64,000 nt of DNA from NCBI GenBank assembly GCA_030512335.1, contig JAULSU010000002.1:4898001-4962000 (forward strand). The letters run 5' to 3'. The DNA comes from Immersiella caudata. Lineage: Eukaryota > Ascomycota > Sordariomycetes > Sordariales > Lasiosphaeriaceae. Position 1 is the first letter of the stretch. Every line of letters starts with the position of its first letter. A program made the translations under genes and the position numbers. Positions 41,070 through 50,576 of this stretch are shown here, piece after piece. Under the pieces are notes generated by a model. It worked only from the letters and a program-made list of their open reading frames with translations, had not been told where the DNA came from and searched no databases.

Positions 41070-42672
41070 GACCTATCGTGACGGTTTCGTTCATTCTCCA
41101 TTTTCTCATTCAGGGGCTCTCGTTTCTCTACTTATGCATTGGTCTTCTGCTTTTTGCGCTTTCTTGGAGGTACCTTTGTGATGAATTCCTGTTTGGCGTC
41201 AATGGAGCGAACTGAGGTCTGCAAATGAAAGTCAATTTCCACAACTCATTCCCTCTCTGAAAGACCCTCATCCAAATGGGGCATACTGGTTGCTTCCAAT
41301 GCGGTTCCCTCAACACTTCTCCATTTCCGGCAACCTCTCCTCCCAGCACATCTTGGAACTGCCCAGCTATACACTATTTGGCACCGCCATAACCAAGAAA
41401 CAAACCATCAACCACCGCCACTCAAAGCTAAACCACCAATAGAATGGGCTGCTGACGCTGCCCAACACATCGGAATTCAGAAATGAGCTTCGTAGCATTG
41501 CAGGGGATCGCTAGTGCTGTGCTAGGCAAGCCAAGACGTCGCACCCAGCACCCTTGGCAGCCCAAACCTCAACTGAACCACCTCCAAGTGTGGCGCGGCC
41601 GTTCGCTGTTCAACACGCTACTGCATTGCATCCGACTCTCTCTTTTGTGCATACATGTGACCCCAACAGTAACAACAGCAGCAAAAAAAAAACAAAAAAA
41701 AACAATAACCGTCACCGTGCCGTTGGTCAGACCATCCAACGTCAACATCCGCCGTGGCAGCGAGCAGCCCGGTCCCGGGTGCGAACGGGTCGGGTTTTTC
41801 TGCCTGGTAACTGCTGTCGGATTCTTCCATGCAGTGAGCAAAGCCACTAGCCAAAAAAATCAAATAAAAAAAAATCATGTCAGCATTTCCAGGGGGATCA
41901 TCAGCCATTTGGTGTCATCTCAATTTTTTTTCTGCCCTTCCCGCTCATCCTGCTCGCAACCCTCGAAGCTGGGAACGTCTCTAATCCGACATGCACACCA
42001 ACCTGGAATGTAATTAAAATAAAAATAAAATAAAATAAAATAAAATAAACCCCTTCATGATTGTTCTCCTGTGCGTGCGCAGCAGCATCGAACTCATTCT
42101 CACTACAGAGTATGAGTCCCCATCCTTCCCCAGTTTTTTTCCCACCCAAAAACGGCCCTGCACCCCGACATTTCCCCCATCCCCACCTCATTTCCACCAT
42201 CCAGCCCTGCGGCTGACCCGTCATGCCCGAACCGGTTTGGCGCCCATGTTCATCGCCAAGCACCACTCAGCCGTTCCACTCGGACCAATCAGACCACGGT
42301 CGCTTCAGGGGTTCCCGCTGCTGTGTGTCGCCCCCTAAACCTAATTTATTTTGCTTATGGATGCCAGGGACCCCTGGCGGGGTCTCACGCGGCCACCCGT
42401 CCCTCCGCGCTGAGGCGTTGATCGACGGGGGCTCTGGAGACGCGATATTTTGGGTAATTCTTCCTTCCTCTGCCGAGAAGAAACTTGCTGGGGACCCTGT
42501 GTTTCGGCTTGGAGGGGGGTCAGGATATGATGTTAAATATCAGGCGCGCCCGTTGCTAGTGCTCGGGTCTGGTCTATTTGTCCCATTCCTCTTCACGCCG
42601 CTCTGTATTATCACCAGCGCCCTACCAAATAATATAACCAGACTCTTCCCGTCACCAACGCAAACCTTCAAG
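41070..42672. other. intergenic, A/T-rich simple repeats
   Basis: 1.6 kb without a gene. Homopolymeric A runs are at 41682-41703 and 41857-41876. A pyrimidine-rich stretch and an AATATAA element at 42629-42635 precede the GPI-protein start. Confidence 0.45.
42015..42049 (+). repeat. (AAAAT)n microsatellite
   Basis: About six units of AAAAT, slightly imperfect at the left end. Confidence 0.9.
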
Positions 42673-43272
42673 ATGCTCTACAAGGCTACCATCCTCGGCT
42701 TCGCTGCCGCCGCCTCGGCCTCCCTCCTCCACCCCGCCGACGCCGTCGCTCACATCCAGGCCCGCCAGACCGACGTCGCCGGCGCAACTGCTTGCATCTC
42801 AGCGCTCGCAGAGCTCCTCACCCTCATCCCCACTCCCCCTCCTGAGGTCTTGAGCTGGGCTCTTGAGAACCCCATCACCGACGCCTGCGACATGACCAAG
42901 CTCCCCGAGTCCCTCAGCTCGGCGGCATCCAGCTACCAGTCCGAGGCCGTCTCCTTCCTCGTGAAGGAGTCTGCCAAGCTCTCGTCCATCGTATCCGTCT
43001 GCCCCGACGCCTCTAGCGCCCTCAATGCCATCGACCAGGCCACCCTCACCTGCGACGCCGCCGGCAGCACCAAGACCGGTTCTGCTGACACCTCTGCCAC
43101 CGATGCCGCCACCAAGTCGGGCGCCAGCTCCGGTCCTGGAAGCCAAACCACCGGCACTACTGGTGGCGCTAGGTCTTCGTCCACCCAGACTGCCGGTGGT
43201 GCTCGCGAGACTGGCTTCGTCGGCGCTGCCATTGCCGCCGTCGGTTTCCTCGGTGTTGTTGCTGCCCTGTAA
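42673..43272 (+). CDS. secreted GPI-anchored protein with four-Cys domain
   Basis: Single exon of 199 residues. A signal peptide (MLYKATILGFAAAASASLLH) is followed by a helical domain with four cysteines (contexts TACIS, DACDM, SVCPD, LTCDA). A Ser/Thr/Gly-rich stalk of about 50 residues, likely O-glycosylated, ends in a small-residue site and a C-terminal hydrophobic tail (GFVGAAIAAVGFLGVVAAL), the pattern for GPI anchoring. The start is chosen at the ATG directly before the signal; the frame is open upstream but has no support. The first half resembles an uncharacterised fungal domain (IPTPPPEVLSWALENP). It is probably a cell-wall or surface protein. Confidence 0.82.
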   Translation: MLYKATILGFAAAASASLLHPADAVAHIQARQTDVAGATACISALAELLTLIPTPPPEVLSWALENPITDACDMTKLPESLSSAASSYQSEAVSFLVKESAKLSSIVSVCPDASSALNAIDQATLTCDAAGSTKTGSADTSATDAATKSGASSGPGSQTTGTTGGARSSSTQTAGGARETGFVGAAIAAVGFLGVVAAL

Positions 43273-43410
43273 GCGAGAGATGACAGGAAGAATTGGAAGG
43301 GATAGGATGTGTAAACTGCACAAGGCGGAGTAAACAAAACTTTGAAGATGCGAATCTTTGTATTCGTCAACAGGCACTGTCTTGACACGCGTAATATACC
43401 ACTTGGGTTT

Positions 43411-44885
43411 CTACCACGGCGTTGCGCTTGGAAGTGAAGCCATTCTTGCTGTACACTTGCTTGCCAGTGCGGATTTGGCTTCGTTGCTGGTTGAACTGAC
43501 GCAAGGAGTCCCGATGCTCCCCTTGATGCCGTCACAGATGACGAGTGGCGAGCCACCGCAAGGACTGGTGACGTTGAAATTCTTGAACCGGATGTTGGAA
43601 CAAACGGCATTGGGGCTACACGTCAGGCGGCCGACGGCGCGTCCATATTTACCAGAGGTGGTGCCTGAGAAGTTTTCGAAGGTGATGTTGGTGATGTTGA
43701 CACGGGATGGGTAGCGGGCGCATGTGGCGGTGTCGATCTGCAACACGCGTCTAAGTCTCAGCCTTTTGGGGAGTACATGGCCACTCACATTGAAGTAACA
43801 AGAGTCAATGAAGGCCGTATACTCGTTGTTGCCATTCCAAAAGTTCTTGAAGGTGATGTTGTCGATGAAGCCATAACCAGCATCCGGCCCAGCCCAAGAC
43901 TTGAGACGGGCAGCATGCTGCCCGTTGAGCATCCAGACATTCTCCATATGCACGTTGCGTATGAAGCTCATCTCGCCCGCATACTGTCCGATGGACCCCA
44001 TGGACTGCCCGTGGGTCCCGTTACAGTACATGGTGTTGACATAGAGGTCGGTGGCATTGGACTTGGGCGAGAAACAGTCGTCTCCAATGTTGACCCAAGC
44101 CCGTTCAATCCTGACACGCTCAACGTTAAGCGAATCGAAGAAGTCTGTGTTCTTCGGCCTTGCGGTGGCATTCTTGGTCTCAGCGGTACAGACCACATCT
44201 GTCAAGGAGATGTCCTTGGCTGGAGCATCAACGTCAGCCCGGCACCTTCTGAGCGTCAGAAGCGCTTACATCTCACAAAGAAGGTAGTCCAGCACGGCGA
44301 GTCCTTGAAGTGAATGCCCCTAATATCCAACCCAGTAGCATTCTCGGCGTAGAAGAGTATGGGGCGCAGGTAGTCATTTGTCGAGTCCAGAATCTCACGA
44401 CCCGAGAACTCGTTCCACCATCGCTGCCCGTTCCCGTTGAGGACGCCGTCGCCAAAGATCCTGACGTTCTTGCCGCCCCATTTCCAGAACATGATGCTGT
44501 TCTGGAAGGGATGGCGAAAAGCGTTCTTCTGCCAATACGGCGTGTCGTCGGTGAACTTGATCTCCCCGTCCAGGCGTATCTGAACATCTTGGAGGAACGT
44601 CAGGTCCAGAGGCTTGCCAATGACGAACGTCCCTCCGCCAGGGAGGAAGAGAGTTCCGCCGTTGTTTGCATCACGGAGGCCTTGGAGGAAGGCATCTGAC
44701 ACGTCGTCCTTGTCATTTGCTGAAGGCCTGATGGTGACGAGCCTTCTTCCGGGGTCATCCGCCCACGGCTGCACGGGGTGTCTCTTTCTGAACTCATGGA
44801 TGGAGCGAGGCGCACCCGCTGGCAGCTCGAGGCTGGCCAATGCTTCACAGATAAGGGCAAGCGCCAAAAGAAAAGATTTCTTCAT
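43411..44885 (-). CDS. GH28 exo-polygalacturonase
   Basis: Exons are 44885-44270, 44219-43789 and 43737-43411, giving 457 residues. A signal peptide (MKKSFLLALALICEALAS) is present. The right-handed beta-helix carries the four GH28 signatures in order: NTD in PKNTDFFDS, GDD in NIGDDCFSP, HG in NGTHGQSMGSIG, and RLK in AARLKSW. The three catalytic Asp are in the first two, and the last two bind substrate. The form of the motifs and the several Asn-X-Ser/Thr sites fit secreted exo-acting enzymes that trim galacturonic acid from pectin. Intron 1 uses GTAAGC, branch CTGAC and acceptor CTCCAG. Intron 2 (51 nt, GTGAGT to TTGCAG) has no stop, so unspliced reading stays open. Intact. Confidence 0.93.
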
Positions 44886-45502
44886 GGTGAAAGCCGGGCT
44901 GAATGCTCTGTGAGCCCAAACAAGAGCTTGTGCGTGGGATTAGTGCTGCTTTTATCCTCCGCCGACCTCTGAGAGCGACCCTGATAGGCACCTAGGAATT
45001 GGAGTCGAGCTCATCTCGGGCCATCATTAAAATGAAGAACGGTCTCCCAGCCCGCATTTGGGGGATTAGACCCCTCATCGATCTGAATGTGGCCTGCAAT
45101 TTATTCCGGGAATTTGGGTTGGATCATTGATGGAAAAGAAGATGCCGTCCGGGAAAATTCCAGCTTATGCTGCCGCTGCCTGGTCCATCCCCGCATTCCC
45201 CACCGCTCAAGCTTTGAGGCAAGAGCTTACTTGAAGAACAACGTGAGGAAGGCGCGACTTACATCTCGGACAAAACATCAAACCAGCCGTCTGCTGTGTT
45301 TGCGAAGATGGGAATCGAATAAAGTCGGGTGTGAGGGTGGGTCTGGACTGTAAGGCACCCTAGCTTTCCGTATTTACCTCGACCATTATCCATACATCCC
45401 AAAACCACATCTGCAATATGCACAGTGAATCCATCTCGTCTCTCCCTCCCTCAAAATGAAACAAACACCCCCTTCCGCCCTCCCCATCCCTCCGCAGCTC
45501 CC
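44886..45502. other. intergenic
   Basis: Upstream region of the polygalacturonase and 3' side of the crotonase. No gene seen. Confidence 0.4.
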
Positions 45503-46366
45503 CTACAACTTACTATCAACCCAAACCGCCCCCCTCTTCTCCACAAAACTCCTAACCCCCTCCCTCATATTCTCCCCCTTATCAATCCTCCCATACCACC
45601 CCTTCACCAACACCTCCGTCGCCCTCTCCTCCCCCATCCCGTCCCTCCCCAGCCTCAACCCCTCCCTAGAAACAATCACCGCATCCGGCGAATTCCCCGC
45701 GACCTCCTCCGCCAACTTGACCGCCTCCCTCACTATATCCTGCCCATTCGGTACCACGAAGTTAACCACCCCCCACTCCCTCATCTCTGTCGCCGTGTAT
45801 CCCGTCCTACCCAGCAGTGCTAGTTCACTCGCCCTCTGCCTCCCCAAAATATTGCTTAACCTAGGCAACGCCCCCGCGAGCGCGACAACACCCTTGCTGA
45901 CCTCGGGTAACCCGAACTTGGCAGTCTCGGCAGCGACGACGATGTCACAGTTGAGAACCATTTCGAAGCCGCCGCCGTAGCAGAGACCGTTGACGGCGGC
46001 GATGATGGGTTTGAGGCCGGGGCGGTTGGAGAGGCCGCCGAAGCCTGAGGGGGGCATTGTGACTTTTTCGGGTTCCCCTCGGTTAGGGGATGGGGAGGAG
46101 TTATTGGCGCGGTCCCATTCTCGGAGGTCGGCTCCGGCGCAAAAGGCGCGGCCGGAGCCGGTGAGGATTGCGGCGCGGAGGTGGGGCTCGAAGTCATACC
46201 AGTCGTAGAGGGAGGCGAGGGGGGCGTGTTGGGCGGAGGGGATGGCATTGAGCTGTTTGGGGCGGTTTAGGGTGATGAGGAGGACATGGGGCGCGGGGAA
46301 GGAGATGAGGACGTTGGGGACGGAGGGGGGAGGGGTTTTGAGGGCTGCGGGGAGATTGGAGGACAT
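45503..46366 (-). CDS. peroxisomal enoyl-CoA hydratase/isomerase family protein
   Basis: Single exon of 287 residues. Crotonase-fold marks are LITLNRPKQLNAI, the CoA/oxyanion segment GSGRAFCAGADLREW, NGLCYGGGFEMVLNCDIVVA and AKFGLPEVSKGVV. The extreme C-terminus is SKL, a canonical type-1 peroxisomal import signal, so it probably acts in peroxisomal beta-oxidation or in a side-chain-degrading or secondary-metabolite pathway. The exact reaction (hydratase, isomerase or hydrolase) cannot be told from the motifs. Frame intact; no intron. Confidence 0.92.
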   Translation of the reverse strand: MSSNLPAALKTPPPSVPNVLISFPAPHVLLITLNRPKQLNAIPSAQHAPLASLYDWYDFEPHLRAAILTGSGRAFCAGADLREWDRANNSSPSPNRGEPEKVTMPPSGFGGLSNRPGLKPIIAAVNGLCYGGGFEMVLNCDIVVAAETAKFGLPEVSKGVVALAGALPRLSNILGRQRASELALLGRTGYTATEMREWGVVNFVVPNGQDIVREAVKLAEEVAGNSPDAVIVSREGLRLGRDGMGEERATEVLVKGWYGRIDKGENMREGVRSFVEKRGAVWVDSKL

Positions 46367-46778
46367 GGTGGGAGGATGGGAAGAAACTGATATTACAAAT
46401 GGCCAACTGACGAAGTCGTGGCGACTAGAACAAGTGCGGTGGGAATAGATACTATGCTAGATACTGAGGTTGTGAAAGGATGGACATAATGGGTTCGTCT
46501 TACATGAAGTGTTGGGGTGAAGGATGATGTTGAGATGTGCAAGGGTGCTCCGAATGCCCCGCCGAACCAACCTCGGTTCTCCAACTCCGGCGCGGGGACA
46601 ACGAGCCGCACTCTACTGCCAATCAAGGCATTTTACAGAGATATGGTGGTATTCTAAAATTACAGAAACAATTATTTGCAAGGACTGCTGCGGTCATGGA
46701 GAAGCTGCTTTACATCACGGCGCATCCAACCAATGACGTCTGTCTGTGTTCATAACTTGGTACAGAGGTGCCAGCCGA
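46367..46778. other. intergenic
   Basis: Promoter of the crotonase gene and 3' flank of the splicing-factor gene. Nothing else seen. Confidence 0.4.
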
Positions 46779-49171
46779 TTATGCTGGCAGGCCGCGCTTC
46801 TCGCACTCTGTAAAGAAGATGACCATCCGCCACAGCTTCTTAACCAGGTCCTCGGCATCCTCGTCAAGCGCCTCGCCCAGAGTCTCGACTAGCTCAGCAG
46901 GCTTTTGGTGCTTGCGGAGATGCTCATCCACCACGTCCACCAAGAACTCCTCCTGCACACCGAGGTACTCGACCACCTTCTTCTCCACAAAAGGTCGCAG
47001 CTTCTCGCGAAGAACCGAGTCTTCCAGATAATCCCACTTGACATCCCATGCCCAAAGACCTTCCTTGTCAGTGGGAATCTCGTGTGCAAGTGCGCGAACT
47101 GCCTTTTGAAGGTCCTCCTCCGACATGGCCTTTGTATCGGTGATGGGCTCAAATTTGATGGGCACCAGCTGTCGCTTGGTCGTCTGGTCGTCTCCTTCGT
47201 CATCCAGCAACCCTTCCACTTCCGCCACAGTGCGGCGAGTATGTGCTGCGCGCTGGGCGGCCTTCTGCGCTGCTGCGCCAAAAGAAATGGTAAAGCGCTG
47301 TGGAGCAGCCGGCGCCTCTGGTCGCCTCTCCATCTCTTCTGCCTGGCGCTCCAAGAACGAATCGGCCATGCCACGTGCGTGCTCCATGTCGGCCTCTGCC
47401 CTGCGCCTTTCCTCCTCCTCGGCGCGTCGATCCATTTCGTCTCGCGCTGCTTCTTCATTTCTGTCAGCGGCCCGTTTTGTGACCCAGGTCGCATGGTCTC
47501 GGTAGTAGAGATGAGTCCTGCGGGAAGCCTCCCGCTCATCATCCCAGTTCTTCTCCCGCTCCAGTTGCTCGTCCCTCCTCCGGGCAAAGCTGTCTGTTTC
47601 AGCCTTTTCACGCTCCTTCTCTCTCTCCAGAGCCGCCATTTTCTGCCGTTCTCGGTTGACCCATTTTCGCTCGGCCTCAAGATAGAGTTTCTCTTCATCT
47701 GCTCGTTGCTTTGACAGCTCCCTCTGGTACAGCTCATCGTCGCTAGCGTCCGTGTCGTCGTCTTCCCGGTGGAATGAATGCCCATTGGTCGTCCCACCAT
47801 TGACAAAATCAACCTTGTCTCTTCCTCTCGGCCCCGAAGGCGCGTTCGGAACCCCCCGAGGACCAACAGGTACGTTGTTGGAGCCACCTGGTGGTTGTGG
47901 CGAATCCAGGCGTGACATGCGCGGCGCCCCGTTTCGCAGCCGCTCTTGTTCCTCAAACTCTTCTTCTCGCCTCAGACGCTCCATATCCCTCCGGTTACTC
48001 CTATCTCTGAAGGCTGCTATCTCGGCAGCGACGGTTTCACGCATCTCGGCGGGAATATCTGCTAGTTCGTCTTCTTGGGCGAGAGGGATGTTGATGACTT
48101 CGACGTTGTCTCCGAGTCCGTTGGTGCCATCGCCCATTGCGGTGTCACCGTCCGCATCGTGTGCGCTGTGAGGTCGTGGGAAGAAGAGCCCCCTGACGTA
48201 CTGCTTCAGAACAGCTGTCGCATCCGCAAGTCTTGCCTCGACCGCGGGATCATCTGCTCGACTTTCCTTCCACGATTCAACGTACTTGAGTGTGCTGGCG
48301 TCAAACTCGACCTGCAGCTTGACCTTCTCAATCTTCTCCAGCTCGGCTTCCACGTCTTCCGGTTCCTTCTCGGCCGGTGTCTGCTTTTGCAGTGGTACCT
48401 CGACATCCTGAAGCAAATCGACAGCAGCAGCCAGTGATTCAGGGTCCTCATATTGCGCAAACCCAAAGAGCTTGCCCTTGTGATCTGACAGATGTGATCG
48501 ACCGGAATCCCACCGTCGCACCCTCCCGACGGTGCTCAGCAGTTTCTGGATGCTATCCTCACCACCGACGCCAGCGGGAATCTTGTGGACGAATATTGTT
48601 CGCAATCTCTCTTCGGTCGTGGGCGGCACTAAAGACTGCATGCTCTCCCGAAGCTGGGCCCTGGAGTGCTCGAGTCCGCGTTCCGCGCCCAGGCCGGGCC
48701 GCGCAGAGGTCGGGGTGTGCGAGTCTTTGCGGTCGCGGTCTGAGGGCATGCCGGATTTCGCAGGCGGCGCTGTGGAGCCGAGTCGAATCACGGGGGCATT
48801 GAAGTTGATGTTGGGCAGGTTCGGGGGCGGCTGGAAGGAAGCAGGAAGGCCGCTTGGTCGATTAGCTTGTGCGGGCATACTTTGCTGTTGGACACCAGGT
48901 GGCGGTGCCATTCCGGGAGCAGAGGACATGCCTGGTGGAGGACCTGGAACCCATGTTAGCAGCTGCTGTGCAGTCGGCGATGATGTTCTCAGTATGACAT
49001 ACCTAAACCCGGAGGAGGGACCATTCCTGGCGCGCCCGGGAAGGCTGGATAGCCAGCGGGAGCCCCATAAGGAGGCGCTGAAAAGCGAAGCGTTAGCAGG
49101 GCATCTTCATGAAATCGACAGGCAGCGGGGGTGGGAAGGCTGGACACACCTCCATACGGATTGTACGCCAT
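46779..49171 (-). CDS. RBM25-like splicing factor (RRM + PWI)
   Basis: Exons are 49171-49150, 49077-49003 and 48943-46779, giving 753 residues. A Pro/Gly/Met-rich N-terminus (MAYNPYGGAPPYG) precedes an RRM (about residues 145-215; RTIFVHKIPAG, GKLFGFAQYED). A long charged Arg/Glu coiled region follows (REKEREKAE and related). The C-terminal PWI domain (about 660-750) ends with LVKKLWRMVIFFTECEKRGLPA-type sequence. This order is that of RBM25 and the fungal Snu71-related U1 snRNP-associated factors, which bind pre-mRNA in the nucleus and influence 5' splice-site choice. Both small introns have consensus signals and matching phases. It is divergent from the bS21m gene. Confidence 0.88.
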
Positions 49172-49693
49172 CGCGCCGCAGAATCGTCGCGAAATCCGAT
49201 TACTAGAGTGTCTTGCGTTGCGCAGACCCCGTAAAAATCGCAGGTGGTTGGAAATCTTCAAGGTTTTCAAACCTTCTGCTCAAAAGACACGTTGGCGCAT
49301 TGGTTGGGCGATGGTTCGAAAGGTTGCTGCAATCCCGTCGCGGCTCTGCAAAAGTTCACCACGACCCTGCCAATCCCCAATCGTGTCTGTGGCGCAGAGC
49401 AAGCCTGCTGGCCTTTCAAATGTGTGGCGTCGGAGGCGGAGCCACAAAGCACCGCCAGTTTTGCGCTCCCCAGCGACGCCCGGACCAGGCCCTCCTGCCA
49501 GCAGCGGGTGCCAAACCGAAGCCCCAGAAATTCCCGATCCGGCCGACCTCCAAGTCGAAAAATCACGAACAACGTTGCGCCTCGGCGGAGGGAGAGGTCA
49601 ATCAGCACCGGCCAAGTACGTCGCGCCTCCCCCATCTCCTCTTCCCTTCCAATGGCTAACACCTCTCTTCCCAGCTTCACACAACACGCAACA
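49172..49693. promoter_or_regulatory. bidirectional promoter, splicing factor / bS21m
   Basis: 522 bases separate the two divergent starts. The plus-strand frame stays open through much of this interval, but its composition is not protein-like before the mitochondrial leader. Confidence 0.45.
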
Positions 49694-50338
49694 ATGGACC
49701 TCCTCCAATCCGTCCACCGCACGGCAATGTCGCGGCGCTCCCTCCTCAGCGCGACAACCACCCTCCGCACCTTCACCACCACCCGCACAACTCTCGCTCC
49801 GCCCCCCTCTTTCGTCCCCCCAAACACAACCCCCAACATGGCCCGCATACAACAAATCCTCGACGGCGCCTCCAAAAAGAAATCACCCACCTCCGCCTCC
49901 GCCTCCTCCTCCCTCCTTAAACCCGTCCAACCCAAAAGCTACCTCCCTCCTCGTCCACCCCCGGCCGCCTCGCTCACCTCCACCCTCAAAAAGGACCCCA
50001 AATCCATCAACAACTTGAACCTCAAGTTCTGGGAAGAAGGCGACTTCGAGGCCAAGTACCGCGAGGAAGCCAAGAAGGAGGTTGAACTGCGGACGTCGGT
50101 AGCGCTCGGGCGAACCATCAACGTCACGAGGGGTGTCGATGCCGCTAGGGCGTTTGACAAGCTCAACATGGCATGTACTCGGAACAGGGTTTTCAAGGAG
50201 TGGGCGTCGAGAAAGTTCCATGAGCGGCCAGCGTTGAAGAGGAAGAGGAAGAGGTTGGAGCGGAAGGAGGCGCGGTTTGCGCAGGGGGTGCGGGCTGCGA
50301 TTGCGAGGACGATGAAGTTGAGGCAGATGGGTTGGTAA
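49694..50338 (+). CDS. MRP21: mitochondrial ribosomal protein bS21m
   Basis: Single exon of 214 residues. The N-terminus (MDLLQSVHRTAMSRRSLLSA) is rich in Arg, Ser and Thr without acids, as in mitochondrial targeting sequences. A low-complexity Pro/Ser stretch follows. The C-terminal ~100 residues match bacterial-type S21: RTINVTRGVDAARAFDKLN, then RRN-like basic helices (RKFHERPALKRKRKRLERKE). It belongs to the small mitoribosomal subunit. The start is the ATG that gives the targeting peptide; the frame is open upstream. It is convergent with the HAUS6-like gene, 238 bases apart. Confidence 0.88.
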   Translation: MDLLQSVHRTAMSRRSLLSATTTLRTFTTTRTTLAPPPSFVPPNTTPNMARIQQILDGASKKKSPTSASASSSLLKPVQPKSYLPPRPPPAASLTSTLKKDPKSINNLNLKFWEEGDFEAKYREEAKKEVELRTSVALGRTINVTRGVDAARAFDKLNMACTRNRVFKEWASRKFHERPALKRKRKRLERKEARFAQGVRAAIARTMKLRQMGW

Positions 50339-50576
50339 AGGAGGGTTTACGACGAGTAGGGGAGATGTACAAAAAGAGGGTGGTTTATACTGTACACTAT
50401 TACTTGCCCTTTTCTTGACTAGAAATAGAGTCTTGGTGTGTTTGTCTCAGATGAGGTATCGCTGGGATTATCTCGCTCGCTTCTACGTGGTAACTAACAA
50501 AGCGCTATATCCTGCCCGCCAAAGCCACATGTACCCATTACTTCGTAATAGTATGCTCGTTTTCTCGTTGCCTTCA

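Noticed and set aside
46889..47956. 355-codon minus-strand frame inside the splicing-factor gene
   Set aside because: It is the +1 shadow of the RBM25-like coding sequence; the real frame carries the PWI domain.
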